Notes: generated from the sequence alone by a model not told the origin. A stretch of DNA of 64,000 nt from an uncultured Marinomonas sp. (GCA_947493575.1 CANLRQ010000001.1:124001-188000), one strand, 5' to 3'. Counted from the stretch's first letter, positions 34,917 to 44,045 are shown. Program-made: numbers and translations.

Positions 34917-35066
34917 ATGCTTACTTTCGAGTGGAGTTGTTTAGATTGGAATACACCTGCTCGCGAATTTTACGAAGCAATTGGTACTAGCTCTCAGGAT
35001 AAGTGGGTTGGCTATCGAATGTCTGGCAAAGCTCTCATTGAGTTTGCTCAGTATCCCTTCCTTTAA
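34917..35066 (+). pseudogene. C-terminal fragment of a GNAT acetyltransferase
   Basis: A 49-residue frame containing LDWNTPAREFYEAIGTSSQD and KWVGYRMSGKALIEFAQ. The first block is the acetyl-CoA-fold end motif NxxAxxFYExxG of GNAT enzymes. The rest of the domain is missing, presumably lost with the adjacent IS66 insertion. Confidence 0.7.
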
Positions 35067-35198
35067 AAAGAGTAAACAAACAGCAAATGCTCTGCGTTGG
35101 CTTACAATTCAGAGCCACTTAATGCAGAATCTTGGCTTCAATAATTCGATTACTTTAAGAATGTTTCTAGAATTTCTCTTTGCTTATTGAGGCCCTAT

Positions 35199-36206
35199 AT
35201 GCCGAGCTCTGTACCCTTTTCCATTCTTGACCTTGCTCCTGTTGGTGAAGGCCAGTCCGTTATGCAAGCCATCGAAAACAGCAAGGCTGTTGCTCAATGT
35301 GCAGACAACAATGGCTTTCAACGCATCTGGCTCGCTGAACACCATGGTACTCGCGGTGTTGCCAGTTCAGCAACGGCGGTAATGCTCGCTGCGATAGGAG
35401 CGGCTACCAAACGCATTCGCATTGGAGCTGGCGGTATTATGCTGCCAAATCACGCACCGTTAACCATTGCCGAACAGTTTGGAACTTTGGCCGCTATGTT
35501 CCCTGACCGTGTAGATTTAGGATTAGGGAGAGCGCCGGGAACAGATATGATGACGGCTCGCGCATTACGCCGAAATTTATCAGGTGATGTGGATCAATAC
35601 CCAAACGATGTGGAAGAGTTACAGCGTTATTTCCAAGATGATCATCAAACAAAACAGGTCATTGCTATACCGGGCGAAGGCAGTCATGTCCCTCTTTGGT
35701 TATTAGGCTCCAGTCTTTACTCGGCGCAGCTTGCCGCTTATATGGGCCTGCCTTTTTCGTTCGCATCACACTTTGCACCCGATATGTTATTAGAAGCGAT
35801 TAATGTGTACCGCACTAATTTCCGTCCATCAAAGCAGTTAGATAAGCCTTTTATATCGGCTGGTGTGATGTCTTCAGTTGCAGATACACAAGCAGAGGCA
35901 GAGTTTCTCTTTACTTCAGCCCAGCTTAAATTTGCCCATCTTCATCGAGGTACAAATTTCCCCTTTCCTAAGCCTGTGGCAGATCTCAGCGCTACCGTCT
36001 CAAGCTCAGAGTTGTCTATGATTAATCACACCTTAAAATACGCAATGGTAGGTGACCCAGAAACCGTAAACGAAAAAATGCAGCAATTTATTGAGCTAAC
36101 ACAAGTGAACGAAGTGATCCTTTCTTTTCCTATTCACAATATTGAAGCACGTCTCAAAGCCATTGAACTTACTTCAAAACTTACTCATATGCGAAGAGTG
36201 TCTTAG
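35199..36206 (+). CDS. LLM-class flavin-dependent monooxygenase (luciferase-like)
   Basis: A 335-residue luciferase-like protein of the MsnO8/YhbW type. It shows [12 protein letters not shown] at the N-terminus, [75 protein letters not shown], and [28 protein letters not shown]. These are the FMN-binding strand ends of the TIM barrel. Substrates in this group are usually unknown. The ATG at 35199 follows GAGG; an in-frame ATG at 35187 is less well placed. Confidence 0.92.
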   Translation: MPSSVPFSILDLAPVGEGQSVMQAIENSKAVAQCADNNGFQRIWLAEHHGTRGVASSATAVMLAAIGAATKRIRIGAGGIMLPNHAPLTIAEQFGTLAAMFPDRVDLGLGRAPGTDMMTARALRRNLSGDVDQYPNDVEELQRYFQDDHQTKQVIAIPGEGSHVPLWLLGSSLYSAQLAAYMGLPFSFASHFAPDMLLEAINVYRTNFRPSKQLDKPFISAGVMSSVADTQAEAEFLFTSAQLKFAHLHRGTNFPFPKPVADLSATVSSSELSMINHTLKYAMVGDPETVNEKMQQFIELTQVNEVILSFPIHNIEARLKAIELTSKLTHMRRVS

Positions 36207-36557
36207 TAACTTATAACAACGGTCAAATCCAAGAAGCTAACTTGATAAAATACGGCTCCGATCCGACTATTTAGTTTTGTATAACAACTAGCCGCTTAAT
36301 CTAAAAAATTGCACTTATTATGCGAACTCAATAAATGAGAAACCGTTACCTTCCCTAGGCTTTTTATATTCTAAACTCAGATAATAAGCCGTACTCAGAG
36401 TGTATTTCCAAATAAGTGGTATCTTTAATTGGCTAATGTATAATTACGCGCCAAGTTTGACCTAAAGGTCAACAAATCCAACTAATGAGAGTGCTTTTAA
36501 ACTAAAGCACGTTCCTTGGGTTCCCTAACCCCAATATAAACAAAAAAAGGTTACAAA
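36207..36557. other. Leader region of yhhQ with hairpins and a riboswitch candidate
   Basis: In 351 bases no gene is seen. Two perfect hairpins, TTGACC TAAA GGTCAA (about 36458-36473) and GTGCTTT TAAACT AAAGCAC (36491-36510), precede the preQ1-like element listed separately. The promoter should be upstream of 36450; TATAAT-like DNA is seen near 36436. Confidence 0.5.
36514..36553 (+). promoter_or_regulatory. Candidate preQ1-I riboswitch upstream of the YhhQ gene
   Basis: The stem TTGG/CCAA (36516-36519 with 36531-36534) encloses GTTCCCTAACC, which shares the GTTC start and ACC end of preQ1-I loops. An A-rich tail TATAAACAAAAAAAGG follows. Loop bases TAACC can pair with GGTTA at 36549-36553 to close an H-type pseudoknot. 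That pairing covers the AAAGG ribosome site of the gene starting at 36558, so ligand binding would block translation. preQ1 riboswitches are known before queuosine-precursor transporters. Confidence 0.65.
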
Positions 36558-37226
36558 ATGAGTTATTTTACTAATGAGCAACAAAGCAAAGCGCTGTTCT
36601 TTATAGCAGCGTTCCACCTTCTAATCATTGCATCCAGCAACTATTTGGTACAAATTCCATTTACTGTCTTTGGCTTCCACACAACATGGGGAGCGTTTAC
36701 TTTCCCATTTATTTTCTTAGCTACCGATTTAACTGTACGTATTTTTGGCCCTTCTTTAGCACGTAAGATTATTTTTTGCGTCATGATACCTGCAATGTTC
36801 CTCTCCTATATCTTATCTGTGCTGTTTTCTGAAGGGACATTCAAAGGAGTCGAATCCTTAGCTACGATTGATTGGTTTGTTGCTCGTATTGCCATCGCCA
36901 GTTTGCTTGCCTATTTACTCGGTCAAGTTTTAGATGTCAGCATTTTTAATCAACTCCGTTTATTAAAAGCTTGGTGGATCGCCCCTGCTGCATCGACATT
37001 ATTAGGCAACGGCTTAGATACTCTGGCTTTTTTTGGCATTGCATTCTATCAAAGCCCCGACCCTTTCATGGCTCAGCATTGGCAAGAAATAGCTTGGGCA
37101 GATTACGGTTTCAAAATCATTATTAGTCTTGGCTTATTCATCCCAATGTATGGCATTTTATTGTCTTATCTGACTCAGAAAATCACTCAAGTAAATCCTA
37201 AGTTTAGCTATGTAAACGTCTCCTAA
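36558..37226 (+). CDS. yhhQ: Queuosine precursor transporter YhhQ (QueT/ECF-like family)
   Basis: A 222-residue membrane protein with six or seven helices. It matches the YhhQ/DUF165 family: LLIIASSNYLVQIPFTVFGFHTTWGAFTFPFIFLATDLTVRIFG at the N-terminus and WWIAPAASTLLGNGLDTLAFFGIAFY in the middle. E. coli YhhQ imports preQ0 and preQ1 for queuosine tRNA modification. A likely preQ1 riboswitch immediately upstream supports the assignment. A strong terminator follows. Confidence 0.93.
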   Translation: MSYFTNEQQSKALFFIAAFHLLIIASSNYLVQIPFTVFGFHTTWGAFTFPFIFLATDLTVRIFGPSLARKIIFCVMIPAMFLSYILSVLFSEGTFKGVESLATIDWFVARIAIASLLAYLLGQVLDVSIFNQLRLLKAWWIAPAASTLLGNGLDTLAFFGIAFYQSPDPFMAQHWQEIAWADYGFKIIISLGLFIPMYGILLSYLTQKITQVNPKFSYVNVS

Positions 37227-37258
37227 TTCATACTGACTGTACGCATTTTTACTCTTAT

Positions 37259-37298
37259 TAGGCTAGCCTTGTAACACCAAAGGCTAGCCTTTTTTGTT
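37259..37298 (+). terminator. Terminator after yhhQ
   Basis: AGGCTAGCCTT, a nine-base loop and AAGGCTAGCCT, then TTTTTG. Each arm is itself palindromic. Confidence 0.8.
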
Positions 37299-37546
37299 TC
37301 TTTCTTTTACAAAAAGATGTCTCCCTATAGTCCTCTATATTCTAATAGAAAGAAGGAAAATGAACTTTTCTTAACTTTTCTCGTCAGATTTAGTGTGTGT
37401 CATTTTGTTTCTACACACAAAAACACTAGTACCTTTTATTACATTCACTGCTTGATTTTACAAAAAATCACAAAACTGTTTCAAGCAGTGTAATAATTGT
37501 ATATGATCTTTGCATTTTTGGGACTTATCAGCATTAAAGTTTTAGT

Positions 37547-38623
37547 ATGAAACCAAATAAAGCCGACACATTACTTCTACAGACATCCACAATATCTCCA
37601 ACACTTCTTAGAAAATTAGTGTTATTTGCGATCATCTGTTTTTCTGCAATATGGTTTATTGATTCCTATAGCGGCATCATTGTTTCGTTTGATAAATTTA
37701 GTTACCCCATCTGTATTCTTGCTTTTATTTGCATCTACTTACTTAGCATCACTAATAAAATTCAAAACAGTGCCTTACTCATGTGGGCTTATACCGTGGT
37801 TGCCGGTTTCTTGATTAGCTCAAGTATTTGGCATCACTCCTTAGGCCAAGGTTTATTTCTTAATTCGGTACAATGGCTAGGTCTGAATTACGTCATGGCC
37901 TATCTATTTTTAGAAATAAAAAAAGCCGTCCCCACAACGGTGGCCGTGTTTGCAGTTACTGTTCTGGGCCATTTCGTTGTCCTCATTCCAAACTTTCCTC
38001 TAAGTGATACTTTAGGCGTGGTACTCAATATTGCTGTGGCTCATATTGCTTACATAGTACTTTTATGGACTGTCGTAAAACTCAGAGTCAATAATGATAA
38101 AGCCCTGCAACAAGTGATGGAATTCGAAAACTACGCGAATATAGACTTGTTAACTCATATTCTAAATAGGAGAGGGATAGACAAAGTTATTACCGATTTG
38201 GACCTTAACTCAGACAGATACCAACACAGCTACAGTATGCTTGTGATTGATATAGACCATTTTAAAAAAATAAATGATCAACATGGGCACTTAGTAGGAG
38301 ACCAAGTTTTAAGGCAGATTGCATCCCACTTAAGTCGTAAGATACACCCAAATGATATAGTGGGGCGCTGGGGGGGAGAAGAGTTTCTCGTTATGACATT
38401 AACAAATGATAGGGAAAAAGTGCGTGCACTGGCGGAGTTTTTGCGTAGTACGTTAAGCCAAATTGATACCTCTCCAGCTATAGGAATTACCGCCAGTATT
38501 GGTATTGCTTATTCCGATGAAGGTAACACGACCAATGATGTTTTTAATGTTGCCGACGGGAATTTATATACGGCCAAACACATAGGTAGAAATACGATTG
38601 TAGATTCCAACTCAGCCAAATAA
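37547..38623 (+). CDS. Membrane-anchored diguanylate cyclase (GGDEF)
   Basis: A 358-residue protein. Residues 20-185 contain about six membrane helices, forming an unclassified sensor. A GGDEF domain covers about 195-355: DLLTHILNRRGIDKV, DIDHFKKINDQHGHLVGDQVL (metal Asp) and VGRWGGEEFLVM (A-site GGEEF, intact). It should make cyclic-di-GMP. The position of the inhibitory I-site (RxxD five residues ahead of GGEEF) reads HPND, so product inhibition is probably absent. The gene stands alone, so its signal is unknown. Confidence 0.92.
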   Translation: MKPNKADTLLLQTSTISPTLLRKLVLFAIICFSAIWFIDSYSGIIVSFDKFSYPICILAFICIYLLSITNKIQNSALLMWAYTVVAGFLISSSIWHHSLGQGLFLNSVQWLGLNYVMAYLFLEIKKAVPTTVAVFAVTVLGHFVVLIPNFPLSDTLGVVLNIAVAHIAYIVLLWTVVKLRVNNDKALQQVMEFENYANIDLLTHILNRRGIDKVITDLDLNSDRYQHSYSMLVIDIDHFKKINDQHGHLVGDQVLRQIASHLSRKIHPNDIVGRWGGEEFLVMTLTNDREKVRALAEFLRSTLSQIDTSPAIGITASIGIAYSDEGNTTNDVFNVADGNLYTAKHIGRNTIVDSNSAK

Positions 38624-38646
38624 CCCTATAAAAGATAACGTTATTT

Positions 38647-38734
38647 AAGACCTTTGCACGAAGTCATGAGCGATGATAAGACGAGTCTGTTTTTAACAAA
38701 GTGTTATCAAGTGTAATAGTCGTGCAAAGGTCTC
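38647..38734 (+). mobile_element. Miniature inverted-repeat element, family A, copy 4 (short form, 88 bp)
   Basis: AAGACCTTTGCACGA and, at the other end, TCGTGCAAAGGTCTC, with AGTCATGAGCGATGATAAGA and TCTGTTTTTAACAAAG inside. The hairpin segment between GACGAG and TCTG found in the long form is precisely missing. Confidence 0.85.
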
Positions 38735-38818
38735 TATTTGGCTATTGCTGCTTTTTATCTCACACTTTTATCTAATTAACCTATATCCAAAGTAAGAAGT
38801 AACAGCCGACTCGCAGCA

Positions 38819-38977
38819 TTAATGCTTACTCCACCAACTATTTACCAAGGGCTCGTCTGTTATTTGAAACGGTACTCCAAAGATAGGTGCGCTAATGAGC
38901 ACTCCCTTTTCTTTAGCTGCTTCAACAACCCTGTCTAATGGTTCATACCAAGGATGGAAGGATAAAATAAAATGGAG
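38819..38977 (-). pseudogene. C-terminal fragment of an MBL-fold metallo-hydrolase
   Basis: The minus-strand frame FHPWYEPLDRVVEAAKEKGV and then LISAPIFGVPFQITDEPLVN, ending SWWSKH before TAA, matches the tail of MBL-fold hydrolases. There is an in-frame stop just upstream of LHFILS and no metal-binding HxHxDH domain. It is a truncated relic, perhaps linked to the element beside it. Confidence 0.65.
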
Positions 38978-39036
38978 TTATAAAGTTTTACCTTCGTCCT
39001 TTGAATATTTTTTTGCATTTACTCCAACACTTTTCA

Positions 39037-39120
39037 GGAAGCTTCGAATACGTCTTCTTGCATCAGCATGTAAACAAAAGCCTGCCATTTTAGGCAAGTA
39101 TCGAATGGGTAGTAATGAGA
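39037..39120 (+). mobile_element. Partial, diverged family B element
   Basis: GGAAGCTTCGAATACGTCTT and the following AAAAGCCTGCCATTTTAGGC, AAGTATCGAATG parallel the first 85 bases of the long copy at 43518. The right half is absent. The DnaA-box position reads TGTAAACAA and is lost. Confidence 0.6.
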
Positions 39121-39124
39121 ACAA

Positions 39125-39155
39125 AAAAGGCACCTACAAGAGGTGCCTTCCTTCA
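39125..39155. terminator. Terminator of the alanine/glycine symporter operon
   Basis: AAAAAAGGCACCT, a five-base loop, AGGTGCCTTCCTT. In minus orientation it follows the symporter stop at 39172 and ends in a run of T. Confidence 0.8.
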
Positions 39156-39171
39156 GATAAATAATCAGTGA

Positions 39172-40716
39172 TTATTTATTAAACTTCTTGATTTCACCGC
39201 TAGCTAAACGAGAGAAGTAAGAGTTGTATTCTTCCTTAACTACAGGCATTAAGCAGTACAAACCAATGATGTTAACAACAGCCATTGCAAAGATCATAGC
39301 ATCAGAGAAATCGATAACTGGACCTAGGCTTGCAGAAGCGCCAACAATAACAAACAAGCAGAACAATACTTTAAATACTAATTCAGCTGTTTTACCTTCG
39401 CCAAATAAGTAAGTCCATGCTTTTAGACCATAGTAAGACCAGCTAAGCATTGTAGAGAAAGCAAACAATACAACTGCTAATACTAATAGGTAAGGGAACC
39501 AGCTAATTGCAGAACCGAATGCAGCCGATGTCAACGCAACACCAGAACTACCGTCAGCAGTAACAACACGACCACCTTCAACCAATAACAAACCAGTTTC
39601 TGGATCAGAAACAAGTTGTCCAGTAATGATGATAACCAATGCAGTCATTGTACAAATAACAACTGTGTCAATGAAAGGCTCAAGCAAGGATACTAGACCT
39701 TCTGTGATTGGCTCATTCGTTTTAACAGCAGAGTGAGCAATCGCAGCAGAACCTACACCAGCTTCGTTAGAGAACGCCGCACGTTTGAAGCCTTGGATCA
39801 AAGCACCAACCATACCACCAGCAACACCAAGACCAGTGAAAGCACCTTCAAAGATTTGACCGAAAGCCCAAGCAATCTGATCAATGTTCATCAATAGAAT
39901 GATTACGCCAGCACCAACATAAAGAACGCCCATGAAAGGAACGACTTTTTCTGTTACCTTCCCAATAGATTTGATACCACCAACGATAACCAAGAATACG
40001 AGTACAGCGAAGACAACACCTGTAATCCAACCTGGGTAATCACCAATCACACTGCTTAATTGAGCATGTGCTTGGTTTGCTTGGAACATGTTACCGCCAC
40101 CAAACGCACCAAAGATACAGAAGACAGCAAATAGAGCCGCTAGGAATTTACCACCTGGCAGACCACGCTCTTCAAAGCCTTTAGAGATGTAGTACATTGG
40201 TCCACCAGACACACTACCGTCTTTATATTCATTACGGTATTTAACGCCTAGCGTACACTCTACAAACTTAGATGCCATCCCCATCAGACCCGCTAGGATC
40301 ATCCAGAATGTTGCACCCGGGCCACCAATACCGATCGCTACCGCAACACCAGCAATGTTACCTAGACCAACAGTACCAGATAACGCCGTTGTTAACGCTT
40401 GGAAGTGACTTACTTCACCAGCATCTTTAGGATCAGAATAATCACCTTTTACAAGATCAATCGAATGACCAATTGCACGGAACTGAACAAAACCAAAGTA
40501 CAAGGTAAATACCGTTGCACCAACTACTAACCAAAGTACGATCCAAGGGAAAGAAGTTCCTGGTAATGGAGCAAAGATTAAACTTACAAACCAACCCGTT
40601 GAGGAGGCAAAAGCACTGTTTACTGCCGCATCAATACCTTCAGCTTTAGCAATAGTTGCTTGAAACATGCCCACGAAAAGCACGATCATTGAATACATAG
40701 CATTTCTTAATTTCAT
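39172..40716 (-). CDS. Alanine/glycine:cation symporter family protein (AGCS)
   Basis: A 514-residue sodium-coupled carrier with an N-terminal leader and about eleven helices. AGCS features are [63 protein letters not shown] and [54 protein letters not shown]. The last block forms the substrate cavity. It imports D- or L-alanine or glycine with Na+. It lies nine bases downstream of a universal-stress-protein gene, so they share a transcript. Confidence 0.94.
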   Translation of the reverse strand: MKLRNAMYSMIVLFVGMFQATIAKAEGIDAAVNSAFASSTGWFVSLIFAPLPGTSFPWIVLWLVVGATVFTLYFGFVQFRAIGHSIDLVKGDYSDPKDAGEVSHFQALTTALSGTVGLGNIAGVAVAIGIGGPGATFWMILAGLMGMASKFVECTLGVKYRNEYKDGSVSGGPMYYISKGFEERGLPGGKFLAALFAVFCIFGAFGGGNMFQANQAHAQLSSVIGDYPGWITGVVFAVLVFLVIVGGIKSIGKVTEKVVPFMGVLYVGAGVIILLMNIDQIAWAFGQIFEGAFTGLGVAGGMVGALIQGFKRAAFSNEAGVGSAAIAHSAVKTNEPITEGLVSLLEPFIDTVVICTMTALVIIITGQLVSDPETGLLLVEGGRVVTADGSSGVALTSAAFGSAISWFPYLLVLAVVLFAFSTMLSWSYYGLKAWTYLFGEGKTAELVFKVLFCLFVIVGASASLGPVIDFSDAMIFAMAVVNIIGLYCLMPVVKEEYNSYFSRLASGEIKKFNK

Positions 40717-40725
40717 AATTACTCC

Positions 40726-41166
40726 TTAGCCTACAACCGTTACAGGAACAGTTGAGCTCATTACCAAGTTTGCTGTCACACTACCGAATACTCGAGAGGA
40801 GAAACCAGATGCAGAAGAACGAGCAACGATAATTTGCTCAGCATTTGTTTCAACAGCGACAGAATTTAATAAGTGAGCAACTTTACCGTGTAACACACGA
40901 CCTTCAGCAGCAAAGCCTTCATCAGCAAGTGACTTAATAGCAGGAGCTACAACACGTTCGTTAGCAACCGAGATTGCCTGTTCACGCTGTTTGTTTCGTA
41001 GAGCATTTTCTTCCGGAGTTTGGAAAGAGTAAGGAGACCATTCAATTACATAGACGACTTCAATGTTGCAGTCAGATCCAATTAATGTGGCTAGACGTTT
41101 AGTGTATGACAAGGCGCGAGCACCTGCTTCACTACCGTCTATACCAACAATCAGAGTTGTTGACAT
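40726..41166 (-). CDS. Universal stress protein (UspA family)
   Basis: A 146-residue single-domain protein with the USP Rossmann-like fold: TTLIVGIDGSEAGARALSYTKRLATLIGSDCNIEVVYVIEWSPYSF at the start and EQIIVARSSASGFSSRVFGSVTANLVMSSTVPVTVVG at the end. The ATP-loop pattern is degenerate: SSASGFSSRVFGSVT retains glycine and serine but not the full G2xG9xG(S/T). A Usp gene beside a membrane carrier often encodes a regulator of that carrier. Here it is nine bases upstream of the symporter. Confidence 0.9.
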   Translation of the reverse strand: MSTTLIVGIDGSEAGARALSYTKRLATLIGSDCNIEVVYVIEWSPYSFQTPEENALRNKQREQAISVANERVVAPAIKSLADEGFAAEGRVLHGKVAHLLNSVAVETNAEQIIVARSSASGFSSRVFGSVTANLVMSSTVPVTVVG

Positions 41167-41632
41167 AGATAAACCCTCTTTTATATTTAATAATTATATT
41201 GTGGACATTTTTCATACAAAGAATGGGGAGAGAACAGCGATGAACATACAAGGAATTCATTAATGTGCTGCTCAATTCTTAGCAAGTGCCCTAAGCATTT
41301 CATGAGCAAAAATAAGCTCTATGTTCTACCACAGGTTATAAATACCTTTTTTAAAGCCATCAGTCAAAATTTTTAGCTAAAAAACGTTCAATTAAAAGAC
41401 GAATCTGTACAAATTTAATGCAGTTTTAGAATTTTCTAATAGATAAAACTAAAAAACACTGATTTTTGAAGCGGAAAACACTATAAAAAACCAGCCATTA
41501 TCCTTATTAATTTTTGCAAAAATAAGACAAAAATAGTCATTCATCAACGCTATTCCAAACTACACTTAACTTGGAAAGACGCAAATTATTTGGGGTTTTT
41601 AAAGCTCCAATATCCAAAAATAGGAGAACACT
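41167..41632. other. Divergent intergenic region, no gene seen
   Basis: 466 bases, strongly AT-rich. It should hold promoters for the usp-symporter operon (-) and the esterase gene (+). No repeat or clear operator was found; the frame at 41063 is a shadow. Confidence 0.5.
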
Positions 41633-42259
41633 ATGGCGACTATACTATGTTATGGCGATTCTTTAACTTGGGGAGCAGCGCCTCAAGGTGGTCGATTCAC
41701 ACGCAATCAAAGATGGCCTGAGCTATTAGGAGCAAAACTTGGAGCAAATCACGAAGTAATTAATTTAGGGTTACCTGGACGAACTACAATTTGGAACGAC
41801 CCTTTTAGAGAAGGTCGCAATGGCTCTCTTTCAATACAAGCAGCATTGGAGATTTTTGGACCAGTAGACGTGCTCAATATTATGTTAGGCACCAACGATT
41901 TAAAGCGCTACTTCAATATTGGGGCCTACGAGGCAAGTAAAGGCATTGAGCAAATCATCCAAAAAGTAAGAGCACCTAGCCCCCACAATTTTCCAGCACC
42001 GAAAATCGTGATCGTTGCTCCACCAAATATTTTATCCCCAAAAGGGGACTTGGCGGATATGTATCAAGGAGCAGTAGAAAAATCACAAGGTTTACATCAA
42101 CATTATCAAAGAGTTGCAACATTATATGGCTGCAAATTCCTCAACTCAGCCAGTATTATTCAACCCAGTGAATTGGATGGGATACATTTAGATCTATTAG
42201 CAAATCAACATTTAGCAGAGGTATTAGAACCAATGATGTTGGCGCTTTTAGAAGAATAA
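41633..42259 (+). CDS. SGNH/GDSL-family hydrolase (arylesterase-like)
   Basis: A 208-residue SGNH hydrolase. The nucleophile is Ser10 in ILCYGDSLTWGAAP (GDSL), block II Gly is in INLGLPGRTT, block III is MLGTNDLK (GxND), and the Asp-His pair is in DGIHLDLLANQHLA. This pattern and length match the arylesterase/acyltransferase type of Mycobacterium smegmatis. The physiological ester is not known. AGGAG precedes the ATG. Confidence 0.93.
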   Translation: MATILCYGDSLTWGAAPQGGRFTRNQRWPELLGAKLGANHEVINLGLPGRTTIWNDPFREGRNGSLSIQAALEIFGPVDVLNIMLGTNDLKRYFNIGAYEASKGIEQIIQKVRAPSPHNFPAPKIVIVAPPNILSPKGDLADMYQGAVEKSQGLHQHYQRVATLYGCKFLNSASIIQPSELDGIHLDLLANQHLAEVLEPMMLALLEE

Positions 42260-42639
42260 AGCCTTGATATCAAACAATATAGTGGTTTTCAGCCTTCTTT
42301 TATAGATTACAAAATAACGCTCTTAATTAAATTGGAGCGTTATTTTTTATTGCCTTCAAGCCGGCTTACTAGAACAAGAGAATCTAAAGCTTTAAGGTTT
42401 TTCACCCAAGACAACACAAAAACGATTATTTTTTATACACTTATCAATAAATAAGTTAATCACACCCATAAATAAGGCTTTTCTAAATTAAATGCACAAT
42501 TTTATCCACAGGGTGTTTTGATGATTTATCCCTAAAATAAATACTCTGTACGCTTAATATTTACCACGACTGTCACTAATGACAAACAGATCCTACAGCT
42601 ACTCTATTCACATTCATTCACTCAGAGGATTACATCACT
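42260..42639. other. Intergenic region with terminator and a DnaA-box match
   Basis: 380 bases. The terminator is given separately. A single TTATCCACA lies at 42502-42510, but there is no cluster, so no origin is suggested. The rest should be the promoter of the dehydrogenase gene. Confidence 0.5.
42314..42348 (+). terminator. Terminator after the esterase gene
   Basis: AATAACGCTC, a twelve-base loop, GAGCGTTATT, then TTTTATTG. About 55 bases after the stop. Confidence 0.75.
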
Positions 42640-43500
42640 ATGAACGTTGCTTTTATTGGCCTTGGAACCATGGGTTACCCAATGGCAGGACACTTAACAA
42701 CAGAAGAAAACAAGGTCACTGTTTTTAATAGAACACAAACCAAAGCAGAAGCATGGGCACAAAGTTATTCTGGTGATTGGGCAAGCACTCCCGCCTTAGC
42801 AGCACAAGATAAAGACATCGTTTTTACATGTGTTGGCAATGACAACGATCTAAGAGAAGTCTATTTAGGTGAAAATGGCGCGTTAAGCCATGCATCCAAA
42901 GGAACAATTTTTGTCGATCATACAACAGCCTCTACCGAAGTTGCTCAAGAGCTAGCAAGTATTGCAATCGAAAAAGGGTGCTACTTTCTAGATGCTCCCG
43001 TATCTGGGGGACAAGCGGGCGCAGAAAACGGCGTGCTTACCGTTATGGTAGGCGGGGATGAATCGATATTAGAAAAAGTTCGGCCTATTATGGACTGTTA
43101 TTCTAAGTCTATTGTTTTACAAGGACCTGTCGGCAATGGACAAATAGCCAAGATGGTGAACCAAATTTTAATAGCAGGCGTACTTTCAGGTTTATCGGAA
43201 GGCATTCAGTTTGCTCAAAAAGCAGGTTTAGACATAGCCACGCTAGTGGAAACCTTGAAATACGGTGCCGCTGGTTCATGGCAACTAGAAAACCGAGGAG
43301 AAACCATGGCCAAAGATCAATTTGATTTTGGGTTTGCGATTGAATGGATGCATAAAGACCTTGGCTTATGCTTAGATCAAGCAGAGAAAATGGCGCTCAA
43401 CCTTCCTTTAGCAACAGAGGTCGATAAGAAATACCAATCATTGATCGATGAAGGGTTTGGCCGTTGTGATACCTCTGTTTTAATCAAATCTCTAAAATAA
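42640..43500 (+). CDS. NAD(P)-dependent beta-hydroxyacid dehydrogenase (3-hydroxyisobutyrate dehydrogenase family)
   Basis: A 286-residue enzyme. The Rossmann fingerprint GLGTMGYPMAGHL is at residues 6-18, the cofactor selector FNRTQTKAE follows (Arg suggests NADP), then DHTTASTEVAQELA, the substrate motif DAPVSGGQAGAENGVLTVMVGG and the catalytic lysine in GNGQIAKMVNQIL. The sequence suggests the GLYR/tartronate-semialdehyde reductase-like subgroup as well as HIBADH. The exact substrate is uncertain. It is a single gene. Confidence 0.9.
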   Translation: MNVAFIGLGTMGYPMAGHLTTEENKVTVFNRTQTKAEAWAQSYSGDWASTPALAAQDKDIVFTCVGNDNDLREVYLGENGALSHASKGTIFVDHTTASTEVAQELASIAIEKGCYFLDAPVSGGQAGAENGVLTVMVGGDESILEKVRPIMDCYSKSIVLQGPVGNGQIAKMVNQILIAGVLSGLSEGIQFAQKAGLDIATLVETLKYGAAGSWQLENRGETMAKDQFDFGFAIEWMHKDLGLCLDQAEKMALNLPLATEVDKKYQSLIDEGFGRCDTSVLIKSLK

Positions 43501-43517
43501 TCACCTCTTACTATTAA

Positions 43518-43789
43518 GGAAGATGCGAATAAGTCCTCTTGCCTCGGTATGTGGATAAAAGCCTGTCATTCAAAGCGAGTATCGAATGTGAATAGCGAGC
43601 CTATTTTCGAGATGCTCAACAAAGAAGACAGGCTTTTAGATCATGCCCTGCGGGTCTTTCATAACCTTCCAGAGAGAGCGTCACATTGCGTTACGACTCT
43701 TTGAAGGGTATTAACATTCCTGCAGAATCGTGCCTTATTTGACGGTTTATCTGAAAGGCTGAGACTTAGTAGACTTACTCGCACCTTCT
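43518..43789 (+). mobile_element. Miniature inverted-repeat element, family B, long variant (272 bp, TTAA duplication)
   Basis: Left end GGAAGATGCGAATAAGTCCT and right end, inverted, AGAAGGTGCGAGTAAGTCTA. TTAA lies on both sides (43514-43517 and 43790-43793), matching the YTAR target. The complement of TTATCCACA (TGTGGATAA) is at 43550-43558. The interior is non-coding and has no similarity I recognise. Confidence 0.75.
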
Positions 43790-43832
43790 TTAAAAGAAAG
43801 CCTCCTAGATTGGAGGTTTTCTTTTAAAGAAG
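43785..43832. repeat. Long near-perfect hairpin beside the family B element
   Basis: Arms 43785-43805 and 43812-43832 (CTTCTTTAAAAGAAAGCCTCC and its complement with one mismatch) around the loop TAGATT. The left arm begins inside the element's right end. It could act as a terminator or transcript-end structure for the dehydrogenase gene. Confidence 0.7.
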
Positions 43833-44045
43833 AAATTCCATTAGATTTACCATTACCTAAAGTTATTGATTTTAATGAATTTTTCACCTTAAATAAAACA
43901 CTCCATTCAATATACGTATAATGCATATCGTTATTTCGATTGGTCATTTAATACACCTTCGCTACTCTTCAATGACTCTGTTTCAGAAGTTGCTTTTAAA
44001 TAAACACATTTGCAAACAGATTAAAGGGGGCTCACGGATGAGAAA

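Larger units (their letters stand above)
38624..39171. other. Decayed stretch: family A element, MBL gene tail, partial family B copy
   Basis: No intact gene in 548 bases. In order there is a short family A element, the C-terminal remnant of a metallo-beta-lactamase-fold gene on the minus strand, a partial family B copy and the terminator of the alanine symporter. The 89-codon frame at 38895 on the plus strand reads through the remnant and is not a gene. Confidence 0.65.

Noticed and set aside
38895-39164. 89-codon plus-strand frame before the symporter terminator
   Set aside because: It is antisense to the MBL remnant and then reads a repeat and terminator.
42502-42510. DnaA box as part of a replication origin
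   Set aside because: A single TTATCCACA without a cluster, DUE or dnaA/gidA-type neighbours.
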